Shown piece by piece: positions 23,535 to 32,347 of a DNA stretch of 64,000 nucleotides; position 1 is the stretch's first letter, and the number at the start of each line of letters is the position of its first letter. This stretch comes from Bordetella flabilis (GTDB taxonomy: Bacteria; Pseudomonadota; Gammaproteobacteria; Burkholderiales; Burkholderiaceae_B), in the NCBI RefSeq assembly GCF_001676725.1, contig NZ_CP016172.1, positions 3,348,001 through 3,412,000 of the forward strand. Reading direction: 5' to 3'. Both the position numbers and the translations under genes were made by a program. The notes below the pieces were generated by a model. The model made no database searches. It was not told the DNA's origin and was given only the letters and a program-made list of their open reading frames with translations.

Positions 23535-25732
23535 CGCACGCCGTCGATATGCCGGTCGATGTCGTCGATCGCATCCTCGAAACGCCGCAGGAAGGCCTGC
23601 ATGCGCGCCAGCGCCTGCGCCCCGCCCGGCCGCTGCAGGGTGTCCTCCAGCACGGCGCCCTCGTCCACCACGGGCCAATGGCCCAGCATGCCGAGCGCGC
23701 CGACGGCGCGGTGCAGCCAGGCCGCCATGCGCTCCGCAAGCAGGGCATCCGCCGCGGCATCCGTAGGCGTCGACATGCGGTGCGCCTGCGCCAGGTCCGC
23801 GCGCAGCGCTTCCACGGAGGCCCGCAGGAATTGCCGCAGGCCGTCATCGTTGCCGGCAAACTGTTCGCGCAGGGTGGACAGGGCCAGGCCGCCGTCCCGG
23901 GCGGATCGAGTACGGTCCGGGTCGGGCCCCGCACCCGCCGGCGCCGCGCCGGACCGCCCCAGCGCGTCGTGTAGTACCTTGCGCAGGATCTCGAGCTGCA
24001 CGGGCTTGCGCAGCCGGGCGTCGACGTCGGGGCTCAGCGGCTTGTCGGCGAAGGCCTTGGCCGTGACGATGACGATGGGCAGCCGCGCATCGACCGGCAC
24101 ACCGCCCTGCCGTTCCCGTTCCCGCCATGCGGACGCCAGTTGCTCGCCGCTCATGGCCGGCATCTGGCAATCGGTCAGCAGCAAGGCGTAGTCGCCGGTC
24201 TGCAGTGCGGCCATGGCGCCGGGGCCGTCCGCCCGCACATCGCAGGCATACCCCAGGCTGGTGAGCTGCCGGCGCATGAGGTCGCGGTTGATTTCGTGGT
24301 CGTCCACCACCAGTACGCGCGCCGGACGCGTACCCGCGGTCCTGGCGGCATTTGGACCAGGCGAGTCGGGCGCCTGCGTGTCGCCACTTCGCAGGACCGC
24401 CGCGGCGGCGGGACTGGCGGATGCCGGCGCCGACACCGGAACCGGCGTGCCCGCGGGATCCGCGCGATGCACCGCGAAACGGCAGATGAACTCCGCCCGG
24501 GTGCCTTGTCCCGGCACGCTGCTCAGCGTAAGGCGCCCACCCATCAGCGCGGCCAGCCGGCTGGACACCGGCAGCCCCAACCCAGTCCCGCCATACTGCC
24601 GTGTGGTGGACGTATCGGCCTGGCGAAAAGGCATCATGACCTGCGCGACCTTGTCGTCGGGGATGCCGATGCCGGTATCGGTCACGACGAAACGCAGAAG
24701 CTGATGGTCCGCGGTCGTTTCTTCGGCGTGGAGGGTCAGCCTCACCTCGCCCTGCGCGGTGAACTTGGCCGCGTTGCTCACCAGGTTCGTCAGGATCTGC
24801 CGGATGCGCAGCGGGTCGCCGAGGATCTCGCCACACACCGCGTCGTCCACCTGGCATGTCGTCTTCACGCCGCGTCGGCGTGCGGGCTCGCCCATGACCA
24901 TGACGACGCTCTGCGCCATCGGGCGCAAGTCCACCGGGATGCACTCCAGGCTCATGCGGTTCGCTTCGACTTTCGTGAAGTCCATGACCTGGTCCAGTAT
25001 CTGCAGCATGGAATTGGCCGCCGTATCGACGGCCAGCAGCATCTGCCGCTGCTCGGCCACCATGGCGCCGCGCTTGAGCAATTCCAGCATACCGATGATC
25101 CCGCTGAGCGGAGTCCGGATCTCGTGGCTCATCGTCGCGAAGAACGTCGACTTCGACAGCATGGCGCTGTCGGCCAGGTCGCGAGCCGTTTCCAGCCGCA
25201 CCTCGGCGGCGCGCCGGCGCATCACCTCGCGGCGCAACTGCACATAGCCGAAGGACACGCCCACGGCCGTCGCCAGCAGCAGCAGCATGCCGGGAAAAAT
25301 CTGCAGCCAGAAAACGTCCGGCGGTATGGTCGACGACTGGTATCCGCCCGCCCAGCCCAGGTCGCGCGCATTGTCCGCCGGCACGGGGCCGCAGGTTTTC
25401 GCTTCACCCGCCGGGCCGGTGCGAGCCAGGGCGTGTTCCAGGTCCGAGTCGGTCTGCCCTATGCCTTCGCTGCCGATGACGGCGGACGGCGCGTGCGGTG
25501 CTTCGGCCGTTCCGGCGCGCGCGTGCACGTGGCCTGCCGGTATCGCGAGCGCCGCCGCCAACAGCAGGACCGCGATGCCGGCCTTGCCGGGCAGGCTGCG
25601 CACCACCTGGGCAAGCCCTGCGGCAAATGAAAACGGAAAACCCGCCGGCGAGCACCGCGTGAAAGCCGCCGGTCGGCGGCCCCGGTTTGCCCGCTCCGGC
25701 GCGTGGCCACCCTGTATTCCTATCGTGGGCAA
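23531..25732 (-). CDS. Hybrid sensor histidine kinase (HisKA-HATPase-REC-Hpt)
   Basis: Inner-membrane kinase of 733 residues. Two membrane helices (about 50-66 and 142-163) enclose a short, roughly 75-residue periplasmic segment with no recognisable ligand fold. Then come HisKA with His203 in SHEIRTPL, the N box NLVSNAAKFT (316-325), G1 DTGIGIP (352-358) and G2 GGTGLGLP (381-388). A receiver domain follows with Asp521 in LLLTDCQMP, and a C-terminal Hpt has His674 in WLHRAVGALGMLG. The kinase core resembles EvgS/BvgS without the Venus-flytrap domains. The start is TTG at 25730-25732, three bases after the ABC gene stop, with an AGGA nine bases upstream. No response regulator is adjacent. Confidence 0.88.
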   Translation of the reverse strand: MPTIGIQGGHAPERANRGRRPAAFTRCSPAGFPFSFAAGLAQVVRSLPGKAGIAVLLLAAALAIPAGHVHARAGTAEAPHAPSAVIGSEGIGQTDSDLEHALARTGPAGEAKTCGPVPADNARDLGWAGGYQSSTIPPDVFWLQIFPGMLLLLATAVGVSFGYVQLRREVMRRRAAEVRLETARDLADSAMLSKSTFFATMSHEIRTPLSGIIGMLELLKRGAMVAEQRQMLLAVDTAANSMLQILDQVMDFTKVEANRMSLECIPVDLRPMAQSVVMVMGEPARRRGVKTTCQVDDAVCGEILGDPLRIRQILTNLVSNAAKFTAQGEVRLTLHAEETTADHQLLRFVVTDTGIGIPDDKVAQVMMPFRQADTSTTRQYGGTGLGLPVSSRLAALMGGRLTLSSVPGQGTRAEFICRFAVHRADPAGTPVPVSAPASASPAAAAVLRSGDTQAPDSPGPNAARTAGTRPARVLVVDDHEINRDLMRRQLTSLGYACDVRADGPGAMAALQTGDYALLLTDCQMPAMSGEQLASAWRERERQGGVPVDARLPIVIVTAKAFADKPLSPDVDARLRKPVQLEILRKVLHDALGRSGAAPAGAGPDPDRTRSARDGGLALSTLREQFAGNDDGLRQFLRASVEALRADLAQAHRMSTPTDAAADALLAERMAAWLHRAVGALGMLGHWPVVDEGAVLEDTLQRPGGAQALARMQAFLRRFEDAIDDIDRHIDGVR

Positions 25733-25735
25733 AAC

Positions 25736-27574
25736 TTATGTTCCTACGGGGGCGAGCGCCAGCGGCCGTACGTCCGGCTGCGCCCCCACGCGCATTTCAT
25801 GGGTGTGGAATCGGGCCAGCGTATCGCGATGCGCGATGCTGACCACCGCGGCGCGCGGCAGCCGCGCCAACAGCGTTTCATACAGATGCCGTTCCGTGTC
25901 CACGTCCAGCGAGGAGGTCGACTCGTCCATGAACAGGAAGTCCGGCTTCAGCAGCAAGGCCCGCGCAAAGGCAAGACGCTGCTTCTCGCCGGGCGAAAGG
26001 CGATGGGACCAGGCATCGCGCACATGCAGCTGCTCGACATACGCGCCCAGGCGGCAATCGCGCAGGGCCTGGAGGCAGTCGGCGTCGCTGTGGTCCTGCG
26101 CCCCATCCGGATAGCACAGGGCATCCTTCAGCGTACCGTCAGGAACGTAATTGGATTGCGGCAGGAACAAGGCGCAGCGGGATGGCGCGGATAGCGCCTG
26201 CGGCATGGTCAAGTCACCCGAGGCGTGCGGCCACAGTCCCGCCAGCGTGCGCAATAGCGTGCTCTTGCCCGCGCCGGAAGGGCCGCGTATCAGCCAGCGC
26301 TCCCCGGGGAGAATGCGAAACGCCGCCGGCACAGGCAGTGCCGCCCCGTCGGGCCGGAACACCCGCAGATTGTCGGCGGCGACTTCGGGGCCCTGCACAC
26401 GCGTCAGGCGGTCCGGTTCGCCCTGCGCCATGCGCATGCTGAATTCGCGCAGGCGGTTGATGGTGGCGCGCCAGTTCGCCAGCGTGGCATAGCTGTTGAT
26501 GAACCAGGAACAGGCGTCGCTGACCTGGCCGAAGGCATTGACCAGTTGCATCAGCACGCCGATCGTGAAGGCGCTGGCGAAATAGCGCGGAGCGGCCGCG
26601 ACCAGGGGGAAAATAAGCGCGGCCTGCCCATAGATGGAGCTCGCGAATACCAGCCGCTTGGTATAGCGCATGACTTCGCGCCAGTTCTGGCGCACCGCGC
26701 CGAAGGCCGCGCGGGCGCGCCGCCCTTCGGCCGCCCCTCCATCATAGAAGGCGATCTGCTCGGCGTTCTCGCGCAACCGCACCAGCAGCACGCGGAAATC
26801 GGCTTCCACCTTCTGCTGCCGATATCCCACGCTCACCAAGCCCTTGCTGACCTTGTGTATGACCCAGGAGCCCAGCAGGGCGTACAGCAAGGCGGCCCAG
26901 ACCATATACCCGGGTATGGTGACGGAATGGCCGAACACGGCAAAGCTGATGGCGCCCGACAGTGTCCACAATATCGTCACGAACGAGAACAGCGTCACGA
27001 TGGTGGAGATCAGGTCGATCGACAGGGCGAGCGTGTTGGTCGCCATGCCGCCCAGGTCCTCGGCGATACGCTGGTCCGGGTTGTCGACCACATGGTCGCG
27101 CTCCATGCGGTAATACGACCGGCTGCGCAGCCACTGCTCCAGGTAGACGTCGGTCAGCCATTGCCGCCAGCGGAATTCCAGCATCTGGCGAAAATAGGTA
27201 CGCGCGGTACTCAACGCGATCAGAATGAACGCCAGCAGGGTAAAAACCAAAATCAGATGCGTGAACGCCGGCAGGTTGTGCTTCTCCAGGGCGTCATAGA
27301 AAGTGGCGTACCAGACGTTGATCCGGACGTTCAGGTACACGATGGCCAGGTTCAGGGCCAGCACCAGCGCCAGCAGTCCACGCGCCTTGTGGCGATCCAC
27401 GGAGAACCAGTAAGGGCGGATCAATTGCCAGGCGGACAGACGCCTGCCGGTAGCGGGAAACAAGCCGGTCATCTCCGGCGGAGTGGCGCTGCCCTGCTTT
27501 TCGTCGTCTGAAACCATGGTTGTGCACTCGTGACCGAATACCTTTCTGACCGGCCACGGTGGATTAGGTTTCAT
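25736..27574 (-). CDS. SbmA/YddA-like ABC transporter, fused membrane and ATPase domains
   Basis: Half-transporter of 612 residues with an ABC_membrane_2 domain (about 50-380) and a C-terminal ATPase (about 395-605). The membrane part shows the family stretch LNVRINVWYATFYDALEKHN and RYYRME-type YYRMERDHVVDNPDQRIAED. The ATPase has Walker A RGPSGAGKST, signature LSPGEKQR and Walker B FLFMDESTSSLD. Relatives move peptides, vitamins or fatty acyl compounds. The start ATG (27572-27574) overlaps the stop of the dioxygenase gene as ATGA, so the longest frame upstream is rejected; a start at 27517 is the alternative. It is the middle gene of a coupled three-gene operon. Confidence 0.88.
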   Translation of the reverse strand: MKPNPPWPVRKVFGHECTTMVSDDEKQGSATPPEMTGLFPATGRRLSAWQLIRPYWFSVDRHKARGLLALVLALNLAIVYLNVRINVWYATFYDALEKHNLPAFTHLILVFTLLAFILIALSTARTYFRQMLEFRWRQWLTDVYLEQWLRSRSYYRMERDHVVDNPDQRIAEDLGGMATNTLALSIDLISTIVTLFSFVTILWTLSGAISFAVFGHSVTIPGYMVWAALLYALLGSWVIHKVSKGLVSVGYRQQKVEADFRVLLVRLRENAEQIAFYDGGAAEGRRARAAFGAVRQNWREVMRYTKRLVFASSIYGQAALIFPLVAAAPRYFASAFTIGVLMQLVNAFGQVSDACSWFINSYATLANWRATINRLREFSMRMAQGEPDRLTRVQGPEVAADNLRVFRPDGAALPVPAAFRILPGERWLIRGPSGAGKSTLLRTLAGLWPHASGDLTMPQALSAPSRCALFLPQSNYVPDGTLKDALCYPDGAQDHSDADCLQALRDCRLGAYVEQLHVRDAWSHRLSPGEKQRLAFARALLLKPDFLFMDESTSSLDVDTERHLYETLLARLPRAAVVSIAHRDTLARFHTHEMRVGAQPDVRPLALAPVGT

Positions 27575-28347
27575 CCGGTCGCGAGACTCACCGGCACCTC
27601 GGGCTTGCTGGCCGAGCGGGTCCCCGGCCGTGGATGCGTGCCGGCGCCGTGGTAGGTGTGCACGACGGACAGCTTGACCTGCTCGCCATGGTTGCGGCTG
27701 GCGGCATGCAGGGTGCGGCAGTGGAAAAACAAAACATCGCCCGGTTCCAGCACCGGCGAGACGGCCGTGCCGATCAGCGCCGCATTCTCCGGCACGTCCT
27801 CGCGCAGGAACTGCGCGGCATCGAAGCGGTCCGCCGGCAGATCCATCCTGTGCGAGCCGGGCACCAGCCACAGGCCGCCGTTGTGGTTGGTCTCGCGGCC
27901 CAGGGCCAGCCAGGTCGACACCAGTTCCTCGCGATCGAACGACCAATACCGGATATCCCGATGCCAGCCCGTCAGGCTGCCGAAGCGGGGGTGCTTCGTC
28001 ATGACGCAGTTATGGTGCGCGCGCGAGAGGATAACGGCTTCGCCGAAATAGGATTGCAAGGACGCGGCGACAGCGGGTGCGGCCGCCCAGTCCGCAAAGG
28101 CCGGATCACGCGCATAGGCGTCAAGCAGCCGCCTTACCGTTGCGCCGCCCGCCGCCTGCCGCGACGGTGGTGCGCCGGGATAGGCCAGGTCTGCCTCGTA
28201 TTCGACGGGAGCGACCGCCTGTTCGAGATGTCGCAAGGCGAGCGCGCGCAAGGTGTCGCAGAGGACGGCCGGGGCAAAAGCGCGGGCCACCACGAATCCC
28301 TGCTCGCGCAAGGCATCGAGCTGGTCGGCGGTCAAAGGCGATGACAT
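27571..28347 (-). CDS. Phytanoyl-CoA dioxygenase (PhyH) family protein
   Basis: Fe(II)/2-oxoglutarate-dependent oxygenase of 258 residues. The iron triad is visible: His129-x-Asp131 in GWHRDIRYW and distal His214 in FFHCRTLHAAS. The FDREELVSTWLALG and GGLWLVPGSHR segments are family marks. PhyH proteins hydroxylate fatty acyl-CoA or secondary metabolites, so the substrate is open. Its stop overlaps the start of the ABC transporter gene, and that gene is in turn coupled to a hybrid kinase. This suggests a product that is hydroxylated, exported or sensed (inference). Confidence 0.87.
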   Translation of the reverse strand: MSSPLTADQLDALREQGFVVARAFAPAVLCDTLRALALRHLEQAVAPVEYEADLAYPGAPPSRQAAGGATVRRLLDAYARDPAFADWAAAPAVAASLQSYFGEAVILSRAHHNCVMTKHPRFGSLTGWHRDIRYWSFDREELVSTWLALGRETNHNGGLWLVPGSHRMDLPADRFDAAQFLREDVPENAALIGTAVSPVLEPGDVLFFHCRTLHAASRNHGEQVKLSVVHTYHGAGTHPRPGTRSASKPEVPVSLATG

Positions 28348-28476
28348 GGGATACCACAGGGCTGCGAGGAATCAGCGCTCAAGAAAAGCGGCGGACAGGC
28401 ATATGCCAGCCGTCCGATTTTACGACATGCCGCTGGACTCCCTGGAAGCGTATTGCCCGCGCGTCGGGATGGTGAC

Positions 28477-29007
28477 CTAGGGATGCCCGAAGCCGACGAG
28501 GCCCACGACGGCGCCACCCAGCAGCAGCCACAAGGGATGCAGGCGGGTGCGCCAGCCCAGCACGGCCACCGCCGCGGCGATCGCACCCAGCAGCCATCCG
28601 TCCACGGAAGCCTCCGTGATCAGCGCCGCACTGGCCGCCACTAGGCCGACGGTGACAGGAAAAATCCCTTGTTGCGCCACCGCGCGCCACGGCTTGTCCT
28701 TGAAGCGGTCCCACAGGCGCAGGACCAGGATGGTGACCAGCGACGACGGCCCGAATTTCGCGAAGCTGCTTACCAGCATGCCCTGCCACCCGGCGATGTG
28801 CCAGCCGATCAGCGGCACGATCATCAGGTTCGGCCCCGGCGCGGCCTGCGCCAGCGCGAACAGCGACGTGAAACTTTCGGCGGTCATCCACTGGTGGACG
28901 TCGACCACCTGCCGCTGCATTTCCGGCAGGATGGTGTTGCCGCCGCCGAAGGCCAGCAGCGACAACTGCGAGAACAGGATCGCCAGCGCGATAAGGGTCG
29001 GAATCAT
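28477..29007 (-). CDS. Chromate transporter family protein, second half
   Basis: Membrane protein of 176 residues, one CHR domain. The opening LSLLAFGGGNTILPEMQRQVV and the central QAAPGPNLMIVPLIGW are the CHR signatures. Short CHR proteins work in pairs in place of the two-domain ChrA. Its ATG at 29005-29007 overlaps the stop of the first half (ATGA), and GGAGG lies upstream inside that gene. Substrate is probably chromate or sulfate-like anions. Confidence 0.9.
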   Translation of the reverse strand: MIPTLIALAILFSQLSLLAFGGGNTILPEMQRQVVDVHQWMTAESFTSLFALAQAAPGPNLMIVPLIGWHIAGWQGMLVSSFAKFGPSSLVTILVLRLWDRFKDKPWRAVAQQGIFPVTVGLVAASAALITEASVDGWLLGAIAAAVAVLGWRTRLHPLWLLLGGAVVGLVGFGHP

Positions 29008-29585
29008 CGGCGCGCCCTCCAGGTCAACAGGATACTGATCGGCGTCAGCACCAGCATGGTCGGCAGCAGGGGCAGCCTGAGCACGGCAATCGCGACGAAA
29101 CACAGCACCGCCACGAGGATTCCCCCGGCGTTCTTCAAGAGTGGCGCGCCGATCTTCAACGCCAGCGATATGAGCAGGCCCGCCGCCGCAGCAGCCAGGC
29201 CCGCGAACAGGTGCCGGACATAGGGATCATGCTGGTAGTGTTCGTACACCACGCCCAGCATGATGACGACGATGGTGGGCACCAGCACAAAGCCCATCAT
29301 CGCGGTCACCGCGCCCGTCACCCCGCGAAAGCGCATGCCGATGGCCACCGACAGGTTGATGATGTTGCCGCCCGGCAGGAACTGGCACAGGCCCAGCAGC
29401 GTGGTGAATTCCTCGCCCGATATCCAGCGGTGCTTTTCCACCATCATGCGGCGCGCGAGCGGCAAGGCGCCGCCGAAGGCCGTCATGCCCAGCACGAAGA
29501 AACCCATGAATAACTGCCCCAGGGTCGGGGGATCGGCTAGGGGCGGCTCCGCCGCTTGCACTGCAGGATTCGCTGCGGGCTTCAT
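29004..29585 (-). CDS. Chromate transporter family protein, first half
   Basis: Membrane protein of 193 residues with one CHR domain: FFVLGMTAFGGALPLARRMMVE, then LLGLCQFLPGGNIINLSVAIG. The N-terminal 20 residues are polar and alanine-rich. It is translationally coupled to the second half. A likely promoter -10 (TATAAT on the minus strand at 29661-29666) lies about 75 bp upstream. No chrB-type regulator is adjacent. Confidence 0.9.
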   Translation of the reverse strand: MKPAANPAVQAAEPPLADPPTLGQLFMGFFVLGMTAFGGALPLARRMMVEKHRWISGEEFTTLLGLCQFLPGGNIINLSVAIGMRFRGVTGAVTAMMGFVLVPTIVVIMLGVVYEHYQHDPYVRHLFAGLAAAAAGLLISLALKIGAPLLKNAGGILVAVLCFVAIAVLRLPLLPTMLVLTPISILLTWRARR

Positions 29586-29660
29586 GCCGAAGGTGTCCTT
29601 GTAGATAGTTGCGTCGCTGGCCCGGCGCCAGGGCCCGGAACGGGCATTTACGTCTTATGT

Positions 29661-29666
29661 ATTATA
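29661..29666 (-). promoter_or_regulatory. Candidate -10 element for the chromate transporter genes
   Basis: Consensus TATAAT on the minus strand, in the only AT-rich patch upstream of the chromate transporter start. No convincing -35 is seen at 16-18 bp, so the promoter may be activator-dependent or the match fortuitous. Confidence 0.35.
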
Positions 29667-29789
29667 TAAGAGTTGTCCCTGCCGGGGGCATGCGCCCGGT
29701 ACGCGAGATCGTCCCGGTTCCACAGAGGGACCGGCCACGGGGCGACGCCGTTGCACGCGGCGCGGGCCGCCGATGGACAGCCGAGGGAT

Positions 29790-29828
29790 GAAAGCGAACG
29801 CCGAAAGCGAACGCCGAAAGCGAACGGG
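29790..29828. repeat. 13-bp tandem repeat, nearly three copies
   Basis: Unit GAAAGCGAACGCC occurs at 29790-29802 and 29803-29815, with a third copy at 29816-29828 differing in its last two bases. The third copy forms the left side of the hairpin that follows. Confidence 0.9.
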
Positions 29829-29849
29829 CGGCCTGGGCCGCCCGTTCGC
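29820..29849 (-). terminator. Strong hairpin downstream of the Bug gene
   Basis: Fourteen-base perfectly complementary arms (29820-29833 and 29836-29849, left arm GCGAACGGGCGGCC) around TG. It lies 55 bp past the stop of the minus-strand Bug gene. Only a short T run follows on that strand, so it may terminate transcription weakly or protect the mRNA end. Confidence 0.55.
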
Positions 29850-29904
29850 GATACGACACTGCGGGAATCTGCCGCCACGGCAACGCAGCGGCGGCAGCGC
29901 TGTA

Positions 29905-30900
29905 TCAGTCGGCCTGTATGTTGGCCGTCTTGATGACGCGAGCCCACTTGACGGTCTCGGCCTGCACGAACTTGCCGAAATCGTCGGCGCTGCCCGGCGT
30001 CGACACCGCGCCCAGTTCGGACAGCCGCGCCTGCACGGCCGGATCGGCCAGGGCCTTGTTCAGCGCGTCATTCAGCTTGGCGATGACCTCGGGCGGCGTG
30101 CCCTTCGGGACGTTCAGGCCCCACCATACGGTCGCCGCGGCGCCCGGGAGGCCGAGGGAGGCCACCGTCGGAACACCGGGCAACATCGCGGCAGGCTTGC
30201 TGTCCATCACGGCCAGCGGGACCATCTTGCCCGCCTTGATATGGGCGATGACTTCGAGCGGGTTGATCGACATGAACGAAATGCGGCCGCCCAGCAGGTC
30301 GGTGATCGCCGGCGCGCCGCCCTTGTACGGGACGTGAAGCGCGTTGAACTTGGCTTCGTCCTTGAGCAGCTCGCTGGCCAGGTGGCCCGAGCTGCCGTTG
30401 CCGGCCGACGCGTAGGTCAGCTTGTCCGGGTTGGCCTTGCCATAGGCGATCAAGTCCTGCAGCGTCTTGAAATCGGAGGTCGCCGGCACGACCACGACCA
30501 AGGGCGCGTAGCCGATGGCGCCGACGGGAATCAGGTCCTTGGCGGGATCGAAATTCAGGTGCGTGAACAGCGCCGCGTTGCTTGCCAGGGTATTGGACGA
30601 GGTCAGCAGGGTGTAGCCATCGCCCGGCGCGCGGGCAACGATGTCCATGCCGATATTCGTCGCGCCGCCCGGACGGTTGTCAACGATAATGCTTTGCTTC
30701 AGCGTCTCGCCCATTTTCTGGGTGACCAGGCGGGTCACGATATCCACGCCGCCGCCCGGCGCGTATGGGACGACGATTTTGATGGGTTTGGACGGATAGT
30801 CCGCCTGCGCATGACTGGCCCCGGGCGCGACGACCGCGGCCAGGCTGGCCGCCAGGCCGAAGCCGCGTATCAATTTGGAAAGCGCGCTGTAGGCTCGCAT
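29905..30900 (-). CDS. Bug-family tripartite tricarboxylate transporter substrate-binding protein
   Basis: Periplasmic receptor of 331 residues with a signal peptide (about 1-32, ending GASHAQA). Family marks are YPSKPIKIVVPYAPGGGVD, VDNRPGGATNIG, GDGYTLL, ALHVPYKGGAPAITDLLGG and WWGLNVPKGTPPE. ACAGGAG lies upstream of the ATG. It is divergent from a LysR gene 118 bp away, which probably controls it. No membrane subunits and no enzyme gene accompany it, so the ligand is unknown. Confidence 0.93.
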   Translation of the reverse strand: MRAYSALSKLIRGFGLAASLAAVVAPGASHAQADYPSKPIKIVVPYAPGGGVDIVTRLVTQKMGETLKQSIIVDNRPGGATNIGMDIVARAPGDGYTLLTSSNTLASNAALFTHLNFDPAKDLIPVGAIGYAPLVVVVPATSDFKTLQDLIAYGKANPDKLTYASAGNGSSGHLASELLKDEAKFNALHVPYKGGAPAITDLLGGRISFMSINPLEVIAHIKAGKMVPLAVMDSKPAAMLPGVPTVASLGLPGAAATVWWGLNVPKGTPPEVIAKLNDALNKALADPAVQARLSELGAVSTPGSADDFGKFVQAETVKWARVIKTANIQAD

Positions 30901-30946
30901 TCTGGTCTCCTGTGGATTACAAAAAAAGACGTAATGTTTCGGGCTC

Positions 30947-30966
30947 TATAATGGTTTACCCTTAGT
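30947..30966 (+). promoter_or_regulatory. Candidate -10 and LysR box between Bug and LysR genes
   Basis: A consensus TATAAT at 30947-30952 faces the LysR gene. It overlaps a dyad-like stretch with TAA and TTA ends and a T-N11-A spacing, in the region where a LysR protein normally binds. No good -35 is visible. The assignment is tentative. Confidence 0.35.
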
Positions 30967-31018
30967 CATACCGTCCAATACTTTTTCCATTGTTTATTCA
31001 TTCGTTTTCCAGATAAGT

Positions 31019-31912
31019 ATGGATTTCCGCCAACTCCGCTACTTCGTGGCGGTCGCCGAGGAGCTCAGCTTCAGCGCGGCTGCCCGCCGGCTGCATATCA
31101 GCCAGCCGCCATTGAGCACCCAGGTGAAATCGCTGGAAGACGAGTTGGGCGCCGCCCTGCTGCACCGGACCAAGCGCCGTGTGCAACTGACGGAAGCCGG
31201 CACCCTGTTCCTGGACCAGGCGCGGCGCGCCCTGCAACACCTGGAACGCGCCGGCGATGTGGTGCGCCAGGCCGTACAAGGGGAAGCGGGCGAGATCCGC
31301 GTGGCCTTCACGGCCTCCGTGCCGATGTTCGAGGCATTTCCGCAGATCGTGCAGGCGTTCCGCAGCAAGCATCCTTCGGCCAAGGTCGACCTGCTGCATA
31401 TGTCGACGGGCCTGCAGTTGCAGGCGCTGATGGACAAAACCATCGACGTGGGCTTCCTGCGCCCTTCGATCCTGTTCTGTCCGCCTCCCAATATCCGCGT
31501 CTTGACCCTATGGAGCGACCGCCTGGTGGCGGTCCTGCCGGCCACACACCGCCTGGCCCAGAAACACACGCCCTTGCCCATGGCGGCGCTGTCGACCGAG
31601 GCCTTCATCCTGTTCCCGCGCGGCCTGGGCTGCGGCTTGTTCGAGCATGTGGGCGTGCTGGCCAGCCGGGCCGGCTTCGCCCTGCAACTGGGCCAGGAAG
31701 CGCGGGAAGGCGCGACCATCATCGGGCTGGTGGCGGCCGGCATGGGCGTTTCCGTTTTACCGGAAACCTATGCCAAGACGGGTATACCCGGCGTGGTGTA
31801 CCGGCCGCTGGACACGCAGGACGCCGCTAGCCAGGTGCTGCTGGCCCACCGCAGCGACGACGATACGCCTTTGCTTACGCGCTTTTTCCAGACGGCCGCG
31901 GCGACGCGCTAG
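31019..31912 (+). CDS. LysR family transcriptional regulator
   Basis: Regulator of 297 residues. The N-terminal winged helix-turn-helix opens MDFRQLRYFVAVAEELSFSA and contains RLHISQPPLSTQVKSLEDEL. The C-terminal effector domain (about 90-295) has the usual periplasmic-binding fold, with GEIRVAFTASVPMF and LVAAGMGVSVLPE. It is similar to the BenM/CatR branch. It is divergent from the Bug receptor gene and probably regulates it in response to the Bug ligand or a derivative. Confidence 0.92.
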   Translation: MDFRQLRYFVAVAEELSFSAAARRLHISQPPLSTQVKSLEDELGAALLHRTKRRVQLTEAGTLFLDQARRALQHLERAGDVVRQAVQGEAGEIRVAFTASVPMFEAFPQIVQAFRSKHPSAKVDLLHMSTGLQLQALMDKTIDVGFLRPSILFCPPPNIRVLTLWSDRLVAVLPATHRLAQKHTPLPMAALSTEAFILFPRGLGCGLFEHVGVLASRAGFALQLGQEAREGATIIGLVAAGMGVSVLPETYAKTGIPGVVYRPLDTQDAASQVLLAHRSDDDTPLLTRFFQTAAATR

Positions 31913-31942
31913 CGGCCCCGGACGTGAAAGGCCGCCGTGCCG

Positions 31943-32347
31943 CTATTTGGGCGTGGCGAAGATGGTGATGGTGTACTCGGTCAGGCTGAAGCCCATATCG
32001 TCGGCGATCTGGCGCAGCCGCCGCTCGATATCGGGGTCATAGAACTCCTTGACGTCGCCCGTCGGGGTGCTGACCAGATGGCCATGGTGGCGTTCGCCGT
32101 CGTTCAATTCGAACACCGCCTTGTTGCCGCCCAGCTGGCTGCGCTTGAGCAGTCCGGCCTGCTCGAACTGCGTCAGCACCCGATAGACGGTCGCCAGGCC
32201 CATTTCGACGCCTTCGTGCATCAGATGGCGGTAGACGTCTTCGGCGCTAAGGTGGCGCTGCTCGCTGTTGCGAAAGAGGTCCAGTATTTTCAGGCGCGGG
32301 AATGTGACCTTCAGCCCTATGCCCTTCAGGTCGACGGAATCGGTCAT
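31943..32347 (-). CDS. Fur family regulator without the CxxC zinc motif
   Basis: Metal-responsive repressor of 134 residues. The DNA-binding half is typical Fur ([25 protein letters not shown], then [17 protein letters not shown]). The regulatory site keeps HHGH (87-90) and the DPDIE segment. The structural zinc motif CxxC is replaced by Ser93-Thr-Pro-Thr96, and no cysteine occurs anywhere, a state also known in Pseudomonas-type Fur. I start at ATG 32345-32347, with GGAGG seven bases upstream. It probably is a paralogue rather than the main Fur, since betaproteobacterial Fur usually keeps both cysteines. Confidence 0.88.
   Translation of the reverse strand: MTDSVDLKGIGLKVTFPRLKILDLFRNSEQRHLSAEDVYRHLMHEGVEMGLATVYRVLTQFEQAGLLKRSQLGGNKAVFELNDGERHHGHLVSTPTGDVKEFYDPDIERRLRQIADDMGFSLTEYTITIFATPK

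Larger units (their letters stand above)
29586..29904. other. Intergenic region of 319 bp between chromate genes and Bug gene
   Basis: No gene is supported here. The left part has an AT-rich patch (29656-29676) with a minus-strand TATAAT. The middle has a GC-rich imperfect palindrome around 29682-29699. The right part carries a 13-bp tandem repeat joined to a strong hairpin, listed separately. Confidence 0.7.

Noticed and set aside
29682..29699. GC-rich imperfect palindrome as an operator
   Set aside because: The arms are interrupted and made almost only of G and C, which is expected by chance in this composition.
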